In this document: in pieces, positions 1 to 6,764 of the stretch
Layout: each line of letters starts with the position of its first letter
How positions within the stretch are numbered: the first letter of the stretch is position 1
Virus record (IMG/VR): IMGVR_UViG_3300010883_000154
Coordinates: 1-36,313 of that record
From: a virus
Length of the DNA stretch: 36,313 nt
Strand: one strand, 5' to 3'
Position numbers and translations under genes: made by a program
The notes under the pieces: generated by a model
What the model was told of the DNA's origin: nothing
The model's database searches: none
What the model saw: the letters and a program-made list of their open reading frames with translations, nothing else

Positions 1-424
1 AAGCAACATACACACAATTAGGGTTTTTACCACTGCTAGGAGCAAGAGTAAATTTATACCCATCACCAGCAATTATCTTAGCTTTTAGATTTTTAGCATC
101 GGCAAGTAATAGCTTATCTTTAATCACCGTTAAATCGACAATAGCAGTCGGTGTAGGTTTTACTTTAGCACAACTATTCCCTTTAGCTTCTTTTATCCTT
201 AATAAAGCAGCAAGTTGCTTATCAGAAAGCGCACCATTCTTCCTTATATATTCTACAAGGCTTTCACAAAACTCAAAAACCCAGGAATCTTTTAGATTAC
301 CACATTTAAAATTGCGAATGTTCCAACCTAAGTACATCCAAAGATTCTCATTATCTTTTTTAAACAACTCAACGTTAAACGCACGTTCCTCGAGTCTTTT
401 ATTTTTTCTATTTACTGTATTCAT
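1..424 (-). CDS. Partial phage protein of unknown function (C-terminus off the left edge)
   Basis: An uninterrupted minus-strand reading frame of 141 codons begins at the ATG at 424 and runs off the left edge without a stop. A strong Shine-Dalgarno (AAAGGAG) lies 7-8 bases upstream, and a promoter of the phage-wide type sits at 463-491. The N-terminus (MNTVNRKNKRLEERAFNVEL) is basic. The middle has aromatic and cysteine residues (WMYLGWNIRNFKCGN) and is followed by a helical stretch, SDKQLAALLRIKEAK. I do not recognise the family. It is separated from the rest of the minus-strand genes by a terminator and the divergent oxygenase gene, so it begins a new transcription unit. Confidence 0.75.
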   Translation of the reverse strand, partial: MNTVNRKNKRLEERAFNVELFKKDNENLWMYLGWNIRNFKCGNLKDSWVFEFCESLVEYIRKNGALSDKQLAALLRIKEAKGNSCAKVKPTPTAIVDLTVIKDKLLLADAKNLKAKIIAGDGYKFTLAPSSGKNPNCVYVA

Positions 425-462
425 AACTTTCTCCTTTCTTTTTGTTTGTTAATACAAGTTCC

Positions 463-491
463 ATTCTCTTCCTCTTTATTCTACAAGTAAA
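463..491 (-). promoter_or_regulatory. Promoter of the phage-wide CCTTTACT type, for the leftmost gene
   Basis: On the minus strand, TTTACT (491-486) is followed by a 17-base spacer and GAGAAT (468-463). The -35 is preceded by CTCC, as in the other copies of this motif in the window. The -10 is a weaker match than the TATGAT seen elsewhere. It lies about 40 bases upstream of the start codon at 424. Confidence 0.6.
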
Positions 492-503
492 GGAGTTTAT
501 TAT
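475..503 (+). promoter_or_regulatory. Candidate promoter for the 2OG oxygenase gene, overlapping a divergent promoter
   Basis: TTTATT (475-480), a 17-base spacer and TATTAT (498-503) on the plus strand fit sigma70 spacing. They lie 24 bases before the oxygenase start. The site overlaps almost completely with the minus-strand promoter at 463-491, so the two would compete for polymerase. Confidence 0.45.
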
Positions 504-527
504 CCTTTTTTAAGATACAATACAACA

Positions 528-1214
528 ATGGTTGATGTAAGTCGTATATATAACTATAACCCCAACAATATTGCTCCTGAGCTTTTACAAGCAACACAAG
601 ACTACGTTCTTGTTCCCGAAGAGAATTTTATGCCGACTGATGAAGTAAAGGCATCTGTCATGGAGTTAGTTGAGGAACCAGCCCCAGATATTATTAGCTT
701 TCCTTTCTTAACCCCAGAATATTGTGCCCAGCTTGTAGAGTTATGCGAAGGGATCGGGAAGTTCGATCATCGTCCTGGTGATGCATACCCTGCCCCAGAG
801 ATGGACCTAAAAGATATTTCTCCTTATGTGAACACAACACACATACAGAACATCGAGAAGCACATTCTACCCATCGCATGCAGTCGATGGAGTTTTCCCT
901 TAGTTTGGTTATCATCAGCGTTTGTGGTTAAGCACAGCATGGATGGTCAGATTGGCAATCCTGGATGGCATCACGATGGCTTGGCAGATATCTCACTGTC
1001 AGTCCAACTAAATGATGACTTCGACCATGGCGGAGTTTACTTCGAAAACCAGAAATTTGGTGCTGGTCAATTACCTGTTGGTCATGCCATATTATTTCCT
1101 TCGCGTGTCACTCACAGACACACAGCTCTGAATATCACAAGAGGCAAGAGGTATTCGCTCACATACTGGATGAAAGGTGATATTCCAGATGATCTATCTG
1201 CTAGAACTACCTAA
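528..1214 (+). CDS. 2-oxoglutarate/Fe(II)-dependent oxygenase (prolyl-4-hydroxylase-like)
   Basis: This 228-residue protein has the double-stranded beta-helix signature of the 2OG-Fe(II) dioxygenases. H148 and D150 (WHHDG) form the HxD motif. A distal histidine follows at H198, with R208 ten residues later to bind 2-oxoglutarate (THRHTALNITRGKRYS). The strand GGVYFE at 168-173 is typical of the prolyl-4-hydroxylase subfamily. The target could be protein or modified DNA; the sequence does not decide. The gene is alone on the plus strand and its base composition looks visibly more GC-rich than its neighbours, which hints at separate acquisition. No Shine-Dalgarno precedes the ATG at 528. An internal ATG at 627 is an alternative start but would remove conserved-looking N-terminal sequence. 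Confidence 0.88.
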   Translation: MVDVSRIYNYNPNNIAPELLQATQDYVLVPEENFMPTDEVKASVMELVEEPAPDIISFPFLTPEYCAQLVELCEGIGKFDHRPGDAYPAPEMDLKDISPYVNTTHIQNIEKHILPIACSRWSFPLVWLSSAFVVKHSMDGQIGNPGWHHDGLADISLSVQLNDDFDHGGVYFENQKFGAGQLPVGHAILFPSRVTHRHTALNITRGKRYSLTYWMKGDIPDDLSARTT

Positions 1215-1267
1215 CTTCGATAAGTCGACTCCCAGTCCACCTCTCTAAGAAACTCCATGTCATGAAC

Positions 1268-1289
1268 AAAAAAGGCTCCCGAAGGAGCC
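1268..1289 (-). terminator. Rho-independent terminator of the early minus-strand operon
   Basis: On the minus strand a perfect 6-bp GC-rich stem, GGCTCC/GGAGCC, closed by a UUCG tetraloop, is followed directly by six T residues (1273-1268). This is a textbook intrinsic terminator for transcription coming from 1414 and beyond. Six A residues on the other side give some bidirectional character, but the plus-strand version lacks a good T tract. Confidence 0.9.
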
Positions 1290-1363
1290 AGTCGTTTGTG
1301 TGATATATAGGCAACATTTTTAGGAGACCGACTGATAGGACCTATATATCTTGAATGTTACCC
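1289..1363 (-). other. Crossing inverted repeats just before the terminator (candidate structured 3' RNA)
   Basis: Three complementary pairs occur in the order A-B-C-A'-B'-C' on the minus strand. A is GGTAACATT (1362-1354) with AATGTTGCC (1318-1310), nine pairs with one G-U. B is GATATATAGG (1350-1341) with CCTATATATC (1311-1302), a perfect ten. C is CAGTCG (1334-1329) with CGACTG (1294-1289), a perfect six. Every pair crosses the others, so they cannot nest as simple hairpins. The stretch sits between the last gene (stop at 1414) and the terminator. It has no ORF and no tRNA signature that I can see. Confidence 0.55.
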
Positions 1364-1413
1364 ATGCTTCACAAAACAAAAACATGGAATATTCCAAACA
1401 GCCGATACAACTT

Positions 1414-1605
1414 TTAATTTCTCAATATGTAAAACCTCGCAGCGAGAGATAAACAATCTATCTTCGCATTCGCAATAGTTCTAATATCTCCTCTTTCCAA
1501 CCAAGAGATGGATGTCTCAATCTCATCTCTTTCTTTAACGGGAAGGTCTGCCATACGCACACCTTTCCATGTTTCTCGAAGTTCGTTAAGTTCTTCTATG
1601 TTCAT
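1414..1605 (-). CDS. Small phage protein, unknown function
   Basis: This 63-residue, mostly helical and charged protein (MNIEELNELRETWKGVRMADLP) has no family that I recognise. Its ATG overlaps the stop of the upstream gene as TAATG, which fits translational coupling. It is the last gene before the terminator at 1268-1289, so it closes the early operon. Confidence 0.65.
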   Translation of the reverse strand: MNIEELNELRETWKGVRMADLPVKERDEIETSISWLERGDIRTIANAKIDCLSLAARFYILRN

Positions 1606-2009
1606 TATATACTCACGCTAAACTTATGCTCATCAGAGTATTTGTATAAAGTATTCATTTTATGATAACCACCAACTAATACTCTAAATAATTTAGGACT
1701 ATAAACATCCGCAATCATTTTTTTAGCAACTTTTTTACCAAGCCTGACGTGTATATTGTTAGACATTGCGTAAACTCCAGTAGTCTCACCATCTTTAAAA
1801 CATTCTTCGTCGTAACCACCTAAATCAGTACTAAGAGCAACATAATTACATCTTCGCATTCCTATAGTAGCTATTAGTTCTTCGGCAGTAAGATACACAT
1901 ATTCGCTAGAATTTTCTATAAGTTCTTCTGGGTTATCGCCGTAACCTTTAGCTTTTAGTTTTGGCTCTATAGCCTTTTCTAGTTTTTTAATTAATTTTGC
2001 TTTATTCAT
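1605..2009 (-). CDS. Phage protein of unknown function
   Basis: This is a 134-residue protein with a lysine-rich N-terminal helix (MNKAKLIKKLEKAIEPKLKA) and a mixed alpha/beta remainder. I do not recognise the family. The start at 2009 is well supported by AAAAAGGAG seven bases upstream and by a promoter at 2041-2068. The stop overlaps the next gene's start (TAATG). Confidence 0.75.
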   Translation of the reverse strand: MNKAKLIKKLEKAIEPKLKAKGYGDNPEELIENSSEYVYLTAEELIATIGMRRCNYVALSTDLGGYDEECFKDGETTGVYAMSNNIHVRLGKKVAKKMIADVYSPKLFRVLVGGYHKMNTLYKYSDEHKFSVSI

Positions 2010-2040
2010 TTTAATTCTCCTTTTTCGTTAATATAAATTA

Positions 2041-2068
2041 ATCATATACTCATTAACTTTAAAGTAAA
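2041..2068 (-). promoter_or_regulatory. Promoter of the phage-wide CCTTTACT type
   Basis: On the minus strand, ACTCCTTTACT with -35 TTTACT (2068-2063) is followed by a 16-base spacer and TATGAT (2046-2041). The next start codon is at 2009, giving a leader of about 25 bases with a strong ribosome binding site. Confidence 0.75.
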
Positions 2069-2082
2069 GGAGTTTTATTAAA

Positions 2083-2478
2083 TTAATTTTCTACTCTTTT
2101 TCTAAGCTCACTCGACGAAAAGTTATGCCCTCGCTTATTAAAGTAACAAGAGTCAAGAGTATCTTCCCTTCCAGTAAATGGAGCCTCCCTGTACTCTTCT
2201 CCTATGATGCGAACATCCCAATGTAAACCTTTTAGGATATTCATCACGTCTTCTTCGGATTCGTAAACAATTACATCATCAACATGCACACAGGCTTTAA
2301 CTTGTATCTGTCTTTCGACAATAGTTTGTATTGGTTTATTTTTATCTGGTCTGTCAAAATTTGGGTCTCTCTGGATGCACACAGTTAAATGGTCACAAAC
2401 AGTTTTACCTTCTTCTAACATCAGGACATGTCCAGTGTGAAATAAATCGAATGTTCCGAAAGTAATTCCTTTTTTCAT
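2083..2478 (-). CDS. Cytidylyltransferase-fold nucleotidyltransferase (TagD/glycerol-3-phosphate cytidylyltransferase-like)
   Basis: This 131-residue protein belongs to the HxGH nucleotidyltransferase superfamily. It opens with the nucleotide-binding strand-loop GITFGTFDLFHTGH, which contains the HTGH motif, and ends with NFSSSELRKRV, the position of the second phosphate-binding motif (ISSTxIR-like). The length matches TagD-type enzymes, which make CDP-activated small alcohols from CTP. The real substrate is unknown. In a phage it could activate a group for DNA or surface decoration. An ATG at 2493 is in frame, but the one at 2478 has GAGAGAGG just upstream and leads straight into the conserved strand, so I chose it. 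Confidence 0.85.
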   Translation of the reverse strand: MKKGITFGTFDLFHTGHVLMLEEGKTVCDHLTVCIQRDPNFDRPDKNKPIQTIVERQIQVKACVHVDDVIVYESEEDVMNILKGLHWDVRIIGEEYREAPFTGREDTLDSCYFNKRGHNFSSSELRKRVEN

Positions 2479-2539
2479 TTCCTCTCTCTCCATAATCTAT
2501 CTTTTGTTCTCTGAAAAGACCATTCTAAGAATCTGTTCA

Positions 2540-2740
2540 TTAAGCTACTAAAACATTTTTGCATTTCTTCTCTTTTAATAATAATTTTTTTATTTTACGC
2601 ATCTCGTTTTCACAAGCACGACTTCTTGATATAAAGGATAGGTCTTTTTGAGTTTCATCTACTGCGTGATCTAACCCAAGTTGATAACCACTCCACCATT
2701 GTAATTCATTCTTAAGTTTTTTAATTTGTTTTTTCTTCAT
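2540..2740 (-). CDS. Small lysine-rich phage protein, unknown function
   Basis: This is a 66-residue, highly basic, helical protein (MKKKQIKKLKNELQWWSGYQ). Its ATG overlaps the stop of the upstream gene (ATGA). I do not recognise the family. The charge would allow nucleic acid binding, but there is no motif to prove it. Confidence 0.6.
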   Translation of the reverse strand: MKKKQIKKLKNELQWWSGYQLGLDHAVDETQKDLSFISRSRACENEMRKIKKLLLKEKKCKNVLVA

Positions 2741-3003
2741 TTCTTTACACCTCTAAAGTTTCTAGCTGTTGCGTTTGCTTTAGTAGTTGGCTCGTAATCG
2801 TAAACTTTTATGTCGCCTAAATTACCAACCCAGCCAATCATCATATTAGCCTCGTCACGAACAATCCAACCACCCATACGTTCGTCGGAATATTCCTCGC
2901 TTACAACCTTGTCATAACCCTTAACTAAATGCTCGGCTTTTACCTCGAACTTGGCTTTCATTTCTGGGTAAGAATGTGTTATCCAATCTTTTACGTTACT
3001 CAT
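2737..3003 (-). CDS. Small phage protein, unknown function
   Basis: This is an 88-residue protein with beta-rich character (GGWIVRDEANMMIGWVGNLG). The start at 3003 is strongly supported by AAAGGAG and by the promoter at 3034-3062. It overlaps the following gene by four bases. No family is recognised. Confidence 0.72.
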   Translation of the reverse strand: MSNVKDWITHSYPEMKAKFEVKAEHLVKGYDKVVSEEYSDERMGGWIVRDEANMMIGWVGNLGDIKVYDYEPTTKANATARNFRGVKK

Positions 3004-3033
3004 ACATTTCTCCTTTCTTGTTAATGTTCTTAA

Positions 3034-3062
3034 ATGATATATCAGTCTTTTCTAAAAGTAAA
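3034..3062 (-). promoter_or_regulatory. Promoter of the phage-wide CCTTTACT type
   Basis: On the minus strand, GTCCTTTACT with TTTACT (3062-3057) is followed by a 17-base spacer and TATCAT (3039-3034). It overlaps the 3' end of the small ORF ending at 3042 and drives the gene starting at 3003. Confidence 0.75.
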
Positions 3063-3221
3063 GGACTTTTTTTCAAGAACACTAGTTGTTGTCTTATACC
3101 ATAGCTGTTGTTCTGCAACCAGCTTTAGTAGATGTTTACAAATAGCTATGTAATTTGGTCTACCTGGCATTGTAAATCTAACCTCTACTTCTGTCTCGTG
3201 TTTACTCTGGTGTCTGGTCAT
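3042..3221 (-). CDS. Small phage protein, unknown function
   Basis: A 59-residue frame (MTRHQSKHETEVEVRFTMPG) starts inside the end of the upstream gene. An earlier in-frame ATG exists at 3233. Neither start has a strong ribosome binding site, so expression would depend on coupling to the upstream gene. The 3' end runs into the next promoter. I do not recognise the family. Confidence 0.45.
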   Translation of the reverse strand: MTRHQSKHETEVEVRFTMPGRPNYIAICKHLLKLVAEQQLWYKTTTSVLEKKSFTFRKD

Positions 3222-3375
3222 CAGGCATACCATTAGGGTATTTCATAGCATGTATGTACATGGCGTAATCATCCTTTGATAGAATCTTAGGTATTTTCTC
3301 AAATGGAATGCTAAGAGGCAATCCATATTTATTTCTGATGTACTTCATAATACTTTTAGGTGCTTTATTCGTCAT
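3202..3375 (-). CDS. Small basic phage protein, unknown function
   Basis: This is a 57-residue protein (MTNKAPKSIMKYIRNKYGLP). I prefer the ATG at 3375, which overlaps the upstream stop as ATGACGAATAA, over the longer frame beginning at 3408 deep inside the upstream gene. No family is recognised. Confidence 0.55.
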   Translation of the reverse strand: MTNKAPKSIMKYIRNKYGLPLSIPFEKIPKILSKDDYAMYIHAMKYPNGMPDDQTPE

Positions 3376-3565
3376 TTGGTTTTTCCCAGTAGCGATAAAG
3401 AAATTCACATTCTTTACCTATGCTTTGTAAAATTCTCCCAGCAACACCGAATTCTGATAACTGATTTTCAGATATCCTGCTAGTGTCTATTTGTGAGAAA
3501 GTATGGTCTATTTCTGCAACCAAATCATACACTCGTTGCCATTGTTTTTCTTGTGCTTTATTCAT
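3365..3565 (-). CDS. Small phage protein, unknown function
   Basis: This is a 66-residue helical protein (MNKAQEKQWQRVYDLVAEID). Its start overlaps the upstream stop as TAATG. It is part of the coupled set of small genes transcribed from the promoter at 4187-4215. No family is recognised. Confidence 0.62.
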   Translation of the reverse strand: MNKAQEKQWQRVYDLVAEIDHTFSQIDTSRISENQLSEFGVAGRILQSIGKECEFLYRYWEKPNDE

Positions 3566-3759
3566 TACGCTACCTCTATCTTTTGAATCATAGGAACAGT
3601 TCTTCCTCTACAAGAGTCAAAATGTTCATAACACTCATAACCAAGACTTTCTGCTTTGTCATGAAATTTTCTGTACTTAGGGCATGACATGCCCAAAGTA
3701 GTAAGTTTTTTAAATTCTTTTTTTAACATCTGTATTGTTGTTATTTCTAGGCTTGTCAT
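3565..3759 (-). CDS. Small cysteine-containing phage protein, unknown function
   Basis: This 64-residue protein carries three cysteines spread over its second half (SCPKYRKF, YECYEHFD, SCRGR). The spacing does not give an obvious CxxC zinc ribbon. Both start and stop overlap the neighbouring genes as TAATG. Function unknown. Confidence 0.62.
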   Translation of the reverse strand: MTSLEITTIQMLKKEFKKLTTLGMSCPKYRKFHDKAESLGYECYEHFDSCRGRTVPMIQKIEVA

Positions 3760-4142
3760 TACGCTATCTCCCTTTTAGTTATATTTATGTATCCCCATGT
3801 TCGACAGTAATTAAGGTCTGCCTCGCAAATACCAAGTTCCTTTTTAAGGATTTCGACGGAACGGTTTTTAGCACCAATCCCTTCTACTATGTCCAGAATA
3901 TTTAATGAACGAGGTTTTTTTCGACCGTCAAGATATTGCGACGATTGGTTAACGATATCCACTGGGGCAATACCATAGGTCTTAGAAGTTTTTTCTTTAC
4001 TTCTAGGTGTTTTACGTTTTACGTGTTCCGAAAGTAATGTTAATGCTTGTTCTGCATTTGGGTTACCAGCAACAACTTTTCGTAATGTTTTGAATACCGT
4101 TGATAGATTTTTATCGTACGGATTTATAGTAGTATTATTCAT
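3759..4142 (-). CDS. Basic phage protein, unknown function
   Basis: This 127-residue, lysine- and arginine-rich protein has a central stretch, HVKRKTPRSKEKTSKTYG, followed by a helical C-terminal half (DIVEGIGAKNRSVEILKKEL) that could be DNA-binding. No known domain is certain. The start has a strong AAAGGAG site seven bases upstream. This is the first gene after the promoter at 4187-4215. Confidence 0.72.
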   Translation of the reverse strand: MNNTTINPYDKNLSTVFKTLRKVVAGNPNAEQALTLLSEHVKRKTPRSKEKTSKTYGIAPVDIVNQSSQYLDGRKKPRSLNILDIVEGIGAKNRSVEILKKELGICEADLNYCRTWGYINITKREIA

Positions 4143-4186
4143 AAGTCTCCTTTCTTTAGTTAGGCTTTATTGCCAAACATACAATC

Positions 4187-4215
4187 ATTCTATTCCTCTT
4201 CTAAAAGAAAGTAAA
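4187..4215 (-). promoter_or_regulatory. Promoter of the phage-wide CCTTTACT type
   Basis: On the minus strand, AGTCCTTTACT with TTTACT (4215-4210) is followed by a 17-base spacer and TAGAAT (4192-4187). It lies in the short gap after the nuclease gene (stop at 4229) and drives the small-gene cluster from 4142 leftward. Confidence 0.7.
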
Positions 4216-4228
4216 GGACTTTGTTGTA

Positions 4229-4609
4229 TTAATCTAAAAAAGTTTTTACTAGTAAATTCCAGTCATAAGGTTTTTTAAGACAAAGATAAGGAGTCATTCG
4301 TAAACCTTCGTCGGCTACTTGCCTTGCATCCTTACCTTTATACAAATATATGTCTGCTTCAGGAGTTCTAACTAAAACAAAACATCGTCCTCCAAACATA
4401 GATCTTTTTACTAACCAACCTATTTGTTCTGGTCGTAATCCGATCTTCTTTCCAGAATTAACAACTTTTAGTTCTACCCAGAATTCTGTTCCTTCGCAAC
4501 ATGCATTAAAGTCAGGGATTCCTCTACCTGTTCCTCCCGTTTCTATTCTTTGTACATGCATGTTGCTCAGGTTCTTATTCACAAGAGACCAGAAGGCACT
4601 TTCTTTCAC
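4229..4609 (-). CDS. VRR-NUC domain nuclease (PD-(D/E)xK superfamily)
   Basis: This 126-residue protein has the VRR-NUC pattern. GIPDFN carries catalytic D33, WVELKV carries E46 and K48, and LRPEQIGWL carries the trailing glutamine (Q62). Stand-alone phage VRR-NUC proteins are endonucleases thought to act on branched or flap DNA. Here the gene follows polymerase and would suit repair, recombination or resolution of replication intermediates. Translation starts at a GTG at 4609 that overlaps the upstream stop as GTGA. There is no good ribosome binding site, so it is probably coupled. Confidence 0.85.
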   Translation of the reverse strand: MKESAFWSLVNKNLSNMHVQRIETGGTGRGIPDFNACCEGTEFWVELKVVNSGKKIGLRPEQIGWLVKRSMFGGRCFVLVRTPEADIYLYKGKDARQVADEGLRMTPYLCLKKPYDWNLLVKTFLD

Positions 4610-4884
4610 ACAAATCTAGATTTTACTTTCTTGATTCCTTTAGTTTTTAGCCAATCAGAAAAATCATCTGTATCTAAATGTCTTTTCTCTTGTTCTATTT
4701 GATGGGCATTGTAGTAATGTCCTTCACCTATCTTGCATCTTCTTATAATCTGATGAACTCTTTGTTTTGAAATATTATACACATCACCTATGCTTTCCAT
4801 AGTTTGACCTTCTTTGTGTAAATCAAACATTTCTTTATTTCTATCTAAAAAGTTCTTCGCCGTTTTATCATCTATTCCTTGCAT
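4606..4884 (-). CDS. Small helix-turn-helix protein (sigma region 4/resolvase-type HTH)
   Basis: This 92-residue protein contains TMESIGDVYNISKQRVHQII at about residues 28-47. That is an HTH of the kind seen in sigma70 region 4 and resolvase C-termini (sigma-like ISKQRVHQI recognition helix). It could be a transcription regulator or a DNA-end adaptor. The start at 4884 overlaps the polymerase stop as TGATG and has GGAG seven bases upstream. A longer frame from 4929 would extend far into the polymerase gene and has less support. Confidence 0.72.
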   Translation of the reverse strand: MQGIDDKTAKNFLDRNKEMFDLHKEGQTMESIGDVYNISKQRVHQIIRRCKIGEGHYYNAHQIEQEKRHLDTDDFSDWLKTKGIKKVKSRFV

Positions 4885-6764
4885 CAATTGCTCCAATATT
4901 TTGTGTGGTCGACAGTAGCAGTACCCCAAGTCTTACCTATCTCGGCATCTACTTTGGAAGGGACATCTAAGTCAACACAAGTTTCCATAATTTCAACAAT
5001 CTTTCTGCTTTCTTCTTTATTTTTAACAGATATGTCTAATTCGTCATGTACTTGAATATGTGGAACGATTCCTTCATTCCATAAATCCAACATAGCTTGT
5101 TTTGTCATATCTGCTGCACTGCCTTGTATCAACCTATTGAATGCTCTATAGGTGTATGCTCGGCGAATGTTTCCTCCATATTGATCGTACGCTTGTTCAT
5201 ACGGCAATGGTAGTTCTTTCTCGTTTCTTGGTTCATACATATCAAAACGACATTTTCTATCTAACAACGTTGTGATATATCCGACATTCTCTGCTTTTCT
5301 AGAGCAAGCTAATGTTAATTCTTTAATAAAGGGAACTTTAGAATGATAGTTATTAAACAACGCATCAGCCTCAAGTTCGTTAATACCTAATGCATTTATC
5401 AACTTAGCTTTGCCCATACCATAACTCAAAGATAAGTTTATTACTTTAGCATCCTTCCTCGATATACCTGCCATATCTGCGACTATTTGATGGAAGTCAG
5501 CATCATCATGTCGATAAGCAGAAACTGCTTCTTCTGCCCCAGCGAGATTCATTCTAGATGCATAATGAACAGTCAGTCTAGGTTCTTGTTGTGAGTAATC
5601 GAAAGCACCCCAGCTGTAGCCCTCTTCTGGTAAGAATAAACCACGAACCAATGGACCAAGTATAGGGTCACGAGCAGGAACTTGTTGTAGATTAGGTGTG
5701 CTATAACTAAACCTTCCACTAACAGTACCCCCAGAGTCTCCTCGTAGAGGATGCATTTGTCCATGTATCCTACCATTATGCGAATGTTTTAGTATCATAT
5801 TTTCTATAAAAGCACTGCGAATCTTTTGGTATTTTCTTGCTTGTACAATTAGTTTAGGTAATCCGTGGTTCAAACTTTCTAGCCATTGTCCAGTAAAACT
5901 AGGTGCGTTTGTTTTCTTAGTTCTAGGATATGTCAGTCCTGCTTTATCAAATGCTTTTGCTACACTTTGAGATGCCCATACATCTACATCGGCACCATAT
6001 TTATATTTTATTTGTTTAATACATTCCTGTTCTTGTTTTTTAAGTTCATCTACAGACTGCTCAGCTTTGTTTACATCAACACGTACACCTCGCCATCTCA
6101 TCTCTATTAACAAAGGAATTAAGTTAGATTCTAACTCATATATAGATTGTAGGTTCTCTTTTTCTAGCTGTTTACTTAATTTATCCCATAATTTTAGCGT
6201 CAACACGGCATCTTGTTCGGCATACTCCCCTACATATTTCGCAGGAAGCCTCCACATTTCTGACTTAGGGTCTACATCGTAAGATTGTGCTGCTTCTCTA
6301 AGCAAAGTTTCATCTTTAATGTCCCCACAATAATCTGCACCTAGAATATTTAAAGAATATCTTCTTCTGTTTTCGTTTACTAAAGGAGCAGCAATAACTG
6401 TGTCGTGTATTTTACCATTAAGTTGTATGTCTTCTCGTTTCAACCAACCCACATCGTACAAAGCATTATGGAATATTTTATCACAACGACTAGACAAAGT
6501 CTTATTTAACCAACGTTTCACTAAACCTGTGTCTAAATTACCACCACCTTCATGTCGGATAGGTAAATATCCACTCCATTTGTCGGTAGCTATAGCGAAT
6601 CCTGTAACATAACCATCTCCAGTCGCCCATCCTGGACCAGATGTAGTTAAATTAGGGTCTTTTGTCTCTAAATCTATGGCTATACGTTTAGCTGAAGATA
6701 AATCAGGTAATGTATCAGGAGCAACCCAATCTGATTTAGGAGGGAACATGGGATTCTGCCTCAT
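4884..6764 (-). CDS. polA: DNA polymerase I family A with 3'-5' exonuclease, Leu762 type
   Basis: This 626-residue replicative polymerase has an N-terminal DnaQ-like proofreading domain. Its exonuclease motifs are D31/E33 (AIDLETKD), N100/D104 (HNALYD) and Y181/D185 (YAEQD). The polymerase domain follows with motif A at D389 (AFDYSQQEPR), motif B R436-K440-L444-Y448 and motif C H573-D574-E575 (VHDEL). There is no 5'-3' exonuclease domain, as expected for phage replication enzymes. The residue equivalent to E. coli Phe762 is Leu444, a variant common in marine virioplankton. The ATG at 6764 overlaps the upstream stop (ATGA) and has GGAG eight bases upstream. Confidence 0.96.
   Translation of the reverse strand: MRQNPMFPPKSDWVAPDTLPDLSSAKRIAIDLETKDPNLTTSGPGWATGDGYVTGFAIATDKWSGYLPIRHEGGGNLDTGLVKRWLNKTLSSRCDKIFHNALYDVGWLKREDIQLNGKIHDTVIAAPLVNENRRRYSLNILGADYCGDIKDETLLREAAQSYDVDPKSEMWRLPAKYVGEYAEQDAVLTLKLWDKLSKQLEKENLQSIYELESNLIPLLIEMRWRGVRVDVNKAEQSVDELKKQEQECIKQIKYKYGADVDVWASQSVAKAFDKAGLTYPRTKKTNAPSFTGQWLESLNHGLPKLIVQARKYQKIRSAFIENMILKHSHNGRIHGQMHPLRGDSGGTVSGRFSYSTPNLQQVPARDPILGPLVRGLFLPEEGYSWGAFDYSQQEPRLTVHYASRMNLAGAEEAVSAYRHDDADFHQIVADMAGISRKDAKVINLSLSYGMGKAKLINALGINELEADALFNNYHSKVPFIKELTLACSRKAENVGYITTLLDRKCRFDMYEPRNEKELPLPYEQAYDQYGGNIRRAYTYRAFNRLIQGSAADMTKQAMLDLWNEGIVPHIQVHDELDISVKNKEESRKIVEIMETCVDLDVPSKVDAEIGKTWGTATVDHTKYWSN

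Noticed and set aside
1289-1363. tRNA gene in the structured gap
   Set aside because: No GGTTCGA-type T arm, no anticodon arm and crossing, not nested, pairs.
5573-6612. Small frames on both strands inside the polymerase gene
   Set aside because: They lie within a clearly coding gene, are rich in Cys/Phe/Ile with no motif, and have no promoter or ribosome site.
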